NCBI GenBank assembly: GCA_015179045.1
Contig: WHUZ01000029.1
Coordinates: 248,001-312,000, forward strand
Length of the DNA stretch: 64,000 nt
DNA from: Kalaharituber pfeilii
Lineage: Eukaryota; Ascomycota; Pezizomycetes; Pezizales; Pezizaceae
Direction: 5' to 3'
In this document: piece after piece, positions 60,565 through 64,000 of the stretch
Numbering within the stretch: position 1 is the first letter of the stretch
Layout: every line of letters begins with the position of its first letter
Notes under the pieces: model-generated
What the model was told of the DNA's origin: nothing
The model's input: the letters and a program-made list of their open reading frames with translations, nothing else
Databases searched by the model: none
Translations under genes and position numbers: made by a program

Positions 60565-63500
60565 CTATGTTCGTTGCCATCCGACCCACTCCCTTCCCAC
60601 GACTCTCCACACTTTAACCTCTCCACTTCGCAAGTCTCCAACCTTGAAGCTTTCTACCTTGACCTTCCCTTTCTCCCTTCCTTGCTCAAATGCTCTCAGT
60701 TTCTTCTTTGTACCATCCCAGTCCAGGACGACACCAACATGCTCTGGCTTACCAACCTCCATGCTATATTTTTGATGCAAACCTCCTTTATGCCCTTGAA
60801 ATTTTGCATTCCGGAATGTTATGATATCACCGGGTCTGATTTCGTCATATTGCTGAACACTAGCATTTGCTAAGTTGGCGTATACCAAGGCCCCATAGCG
60901 ATTCCCTACAGGTTTCAAAGCATTCGGGACAAGAGCAAATAGCTCGCGCAGGAATGTGTATGCATCCCCGTCTCCAACCACAGTATTCTGCCGCGTAACC
61001 GCACCATCATAGATATTTGCCCCGTATTTACCATGATAGTCCTCAAGCTGATCTTGTCTGAGGTGACTAGGTGGTGGTTCATGCTTTTGTTCAAGTTCAG
61101 CATTGCTTGGATCATCCCTATCGAATTGAACAGTAACAATCGTTTGACTGTAATCATGGAAGAGAACAAATATTTCCCTTGTTATGGTTACTCGACCGTT
61201 TCGTGAGGTGGTAGTGGATTCTTCAATTTCAAATATGAGATCCCGCGGCCGATTCTCAAATACCGGCGGTACTCTAGCGGGATATTTCCACCATTGGGAA
61301 TGCTCGTTCAGATCTACATCGTGAGCTACACAATCACTTGTTAACGGTCTGTTTTGTTCCATGGAACGTCTTGGAGCACCGGAAGAAGTTGAAGTTTGCC
61401 TTCCAACATCCATACTGGGCCGAGTGCCAGATCCAAATGAACGTCTGGGCAACGTTTCTGGTGTGTAGTCTGACGGCGGTGCTGGAGGTGGAGGTGGGTG
61501 CATGGAAGGGAGCGCATGCGTTGGAAGTGGAGGTGGCCCTGTTGGAGGTGGTGGAGGTGGTAGAGGAGCATGGCGGCTTGGTGCTAGAGGCACTTGATGA
61601 AAGGGTGGCGGCGGGCCTGGGGGTGGAGGGGGTGGGGCGTGTTGCCTCGGGGCGTGCACGGGCTGTTCCTCTTCCTCTTCTTCCTGCTCCTCCTCCTCTT
61701 CCGCTTCCTCCTCGTATTGTGGGATCTCCCGAGGTGGCACAGTTGGAGGAGGTGGGGGTACACCCCGAGGCATATCTAGAGACTGCCTTTTGCTTTTCAG
61801 TGGAGCTGACGGTGGGGCTGGCGGGGCCGCACGAGGCATCTGAGGGGAACTAGTAAGTGTAGGTGATGGGAGTGGAGTATCGTCGTCCTCTCCCTCATCT
61901 GTACTTCGAGTAGAGTGATGATGATGGTGAGCCTTCAATGCATCTTTATGCGCAACTTTATTTGCTAGGTCAGTATCATAATCGGCTTCATATTCAGTAA
62001 CTTCGCCTTCTGTATCGGATTTAGCGGCACCTCTAGAAAGTTCTACTGAGTGTCGTGAAGGCAGCCCAGCAGGTGGTTGTGGTGGTAATGATGGTGGTTG
62101 TGGTGGCGGTGGTGGTGGAGGGCGCGTTATAGCGGGCACAGGAGGAGACTGCATTTGGGTGGTGGAGAACGTTGAAGGGACTGGAGGCGCATTACTGCCT
62201 CTGATGTAGCTTGTACGCTTTCCAGAGTTACCGGATGTAGTAGGTGAGGTTGGGGCCTGTGCAGGAGGTGGAGGCATTTGTGTGGATGCATAGTACGACT
62301 GTCGCTTTGGTGAAGTAGGTGAAGTTGGAGATGTCAAACTTGCTGGTGCAGGTGGTGGCGGTGGTCGACCTTCTCCAATTGATGAGGGGCTCACAGATAG
62401 AGTACCAGTATTCACTTCTGAAGCTTCATCATCAGATTCCGAGCCTTCAGATGCGGAAGGCATTATCGGCTGACTTGGAGGAGAAAGCATGTCTATGCAG
62501 TTGTTAGCATCCCATGGGTAAAAGCACACTGGATTGGTATCACGTACTATCCTGATTTGGTGGAGGTGGAGGGGGCGGCCTGTCGCTCACTGGAGGATGG
62601 GGAGGAGTGGGATGTTCTATTGCCCCAGTAATTAGCATCTACTTTGAGGAGTTTTCGATGTGATCTAACCTTGAGGAATAAGGGGAGGGGGTGGTGGTGC
62701 TCGCTCAGTTGGCCTTGCTTCAGGACTGATTTGAGGGCTTCTAGGAGGAACGTGCACTTGAGGATCAGAATTTGGATGCTCTTTGATATCTTCAATATCC
62801 ACAACGTCACTAGGTGCGTGTTCTTCGGATATCTTCTTAGTAACAGCTGCAGAAGCGGTTTTATCACCGTCGGATTCAGTATCTTCTCTAACTTGTGGCT
62901 CCTCAGCCGGCGCTGGAGCAGGAGCAGCCGCAGGAACAGGGGGTCTCATTCCAGGTAATCCGAATCCCATAGGGAAAATGGGTACTGGCTGCACTCTCGA
63001 TTCCTCTTCACCTTTTGCATTTTCACCAGAGGGTTTACTCTCACTAGGCTTTCTTTTTGGCAACCCTCCCATTCCAGGTGGAGGGCCAAACATCATCCCA
63101 TGCATACCCATGCCACCACTCATTTTCATCATACGCTCTCTGATAGCAAGGCGTCGGGCTACTTCGGGGTCAATCTCTTCTTTCTCTTGTTCCTCATCAT
63201 CTGCACTCTCGGGTGAGCCATCATCGGCGCCCTCATCATCCCCATCATCATCCTTCTCCTCTGCACGTCGAGAAGTAATTTTGCCACTGCTTCCTGGTGG
63301 CTTAGGATGAATTACTTCATCATGTCCACCAGATGAGGATACATCTGCATCACCTGCACTCTCTGCTCCTTCATCGCTCAGGCCAACAGCTGCTCGTCTT
63401 AATTCCACGCTTTTCTTGGCCTTCGCACTGACTGCTGATTGCTCTGGGTCCACAATGTCCTTGGCTTTTATTGCATCCTCAAGCTCAATGTTCCTTATTG

Positions 63501-64000
63501 CTACAGGCTCTTTCCCAATATCTTCCAGCCCATCTCCTTCCTCAGCTACAGTCGAGGCCGCGTGTATTTGCTCAGCAGCTGGTGATATGACAGATCCGGA
63601 AGCCTCATTTTCAATTTTAGGTTTTGGTTTTGGGGGTTTTGGTTTCGGTTTCCCGGTTGGATCAAGCTGAATGCTTTGTAACGCGGCAATTCTATCTTTG
63701 AGACTTGAGATCTTAACAGGTGGCTCCCGCTCTTCCTCCTGCGCCGCAAGAACTTCAGTAGGTTCTCTCTCCTTCATAGAGGTCTCCTCATCTCGACGAG
63801 GTTTCTGCACATGACTGACAACTGGCGGAATATAAGCGTTCTTACTTGGCGGAGGAGGAACATATGGTTTCTTGACGAAGCTAGGTTTGGGGCCTGGGGC
63901 GCCCCAAGGAGCAGGCTTCACAGGAGCTTCGGCTTGTTTGTTAAACGCAGCGATGCGGTCACGGAAAGAGCTAGCAACACCAGAAGTCTTTTCCGGTGCC
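60565..64000 (-). CDS. BBC1: BBC1/MTI1-like actin-patch protein, 3' part (runs off the window)
   Basis: Three exons are visible: 64000-62670 (open to the edge), 62616-62548 and 62492-60565, all GT-AG, giving 1108 residues of an incomplete protein. The upstream part has a SSFRDRIAAFNK motif, KISSLKDRIAALQSIQ and an acidic region, then RRLAIRERMMKMSGGMGM, typical of fungal BBC1. Long polyproline runs with PPPPPPP follow, as expected for binding to SH3 and profilin-type partners. The last 230 residues form the conserved C-terminal domain: WWKYPARVPPVFENR, YGANIYDGAVTRQNTVVGDGDAYTF, GALVYANLANASVQQYDEIRPGDIITF and HVGVVLDWDG. This looks like an NlpC/P60-like fold shared with AIM3. Yeast Bbc1 binds type I myosin and Las17 at cortical actin patches and restrains actin assembly in endocytosis. 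The N-terminal SH3 domain should lie beyond 64000. Confidence 0.85.

Overview
The window looks like nuclear DNA of a filamentous ascomycete (Pezizomycotina). Genes carry short introns (mostly 50-90 nt) with GTPuNGP-type donors and TAG/CAG acceptors. The recognisable proteins are fungal types: MRP51, BBC1, a secreted M28 aminopeptidase of the Lap type, a TAP-like S33 hydrolase, a fungal R3H protein and HRQ1. Gene density is low for such a fungus. Intergenic DNA is full of long A/T homopolymers, microsatellites, miniature inverted-repeat elements and decayed sequence, so a repeat-expanded genome (truffle-like Pezizomycetes are one possibility) is plausible. The species cannot be fixed from the sequence alone.

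Layout. 1-7.8 kb: no gene found, scattered repeat remnants. 7.8-15.1 kb: first gene block, with pinin-like (-), Rds3/PHF5A (+) and a RanBP3/Yrb2-like FG + Ran-binding protein (-). 15.1-22.5 kb: desert holding a decayed, intron-containing CobW-family GTPase gene, a GC-rich island and a 53-bp miniature element. 22.5-32.5 kb: densest block, with S33 hydrolase (+), MRP51 (-, one frameshift), R3H protein (+), STEEP1-like protein (-) and Lap-type aminopeptidase (+). The genes alternate strand, so each neighbour pair is divergent or convergent. 32.5-47.4 kb: 15-kb desert with a clear 120-bp pogo/Tc1-like MITE. 47.4-48.8 kb: one fungal-specific gene (-). 48.8-56.5 kb: desert with a diverged repeat pair, a (GTAT)13 microsatellite and a GC-rich palindromic patch. 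56.5-64 kb: HRQ1 helicase (-) and BBC1/MTI1 (-), the latter running off the right edge.

The genes are unrelated housekeeping functions: pre-mRNA splicing (Rds3, pinin), nuclear transport (RanBP3-like), mitochondrial translation (MRP51), DNA repair (HRQ1), actin patches (BBC1) and secretion/proteolysis (Lap, S33). There is no biosynthetic cluster. I saw no rRNA, tRNA, CRISPR or intact transposon. The most useful observations are two one-base reading-frame breaks near G-runs in otherwise conserved genes (MRP51 and the HRQ1 C-terminus), the CobW relic, the MITEs, and a dispersed TCTCGTGCC inverted-repeat motif. I found no strong candidate for a new biological system.
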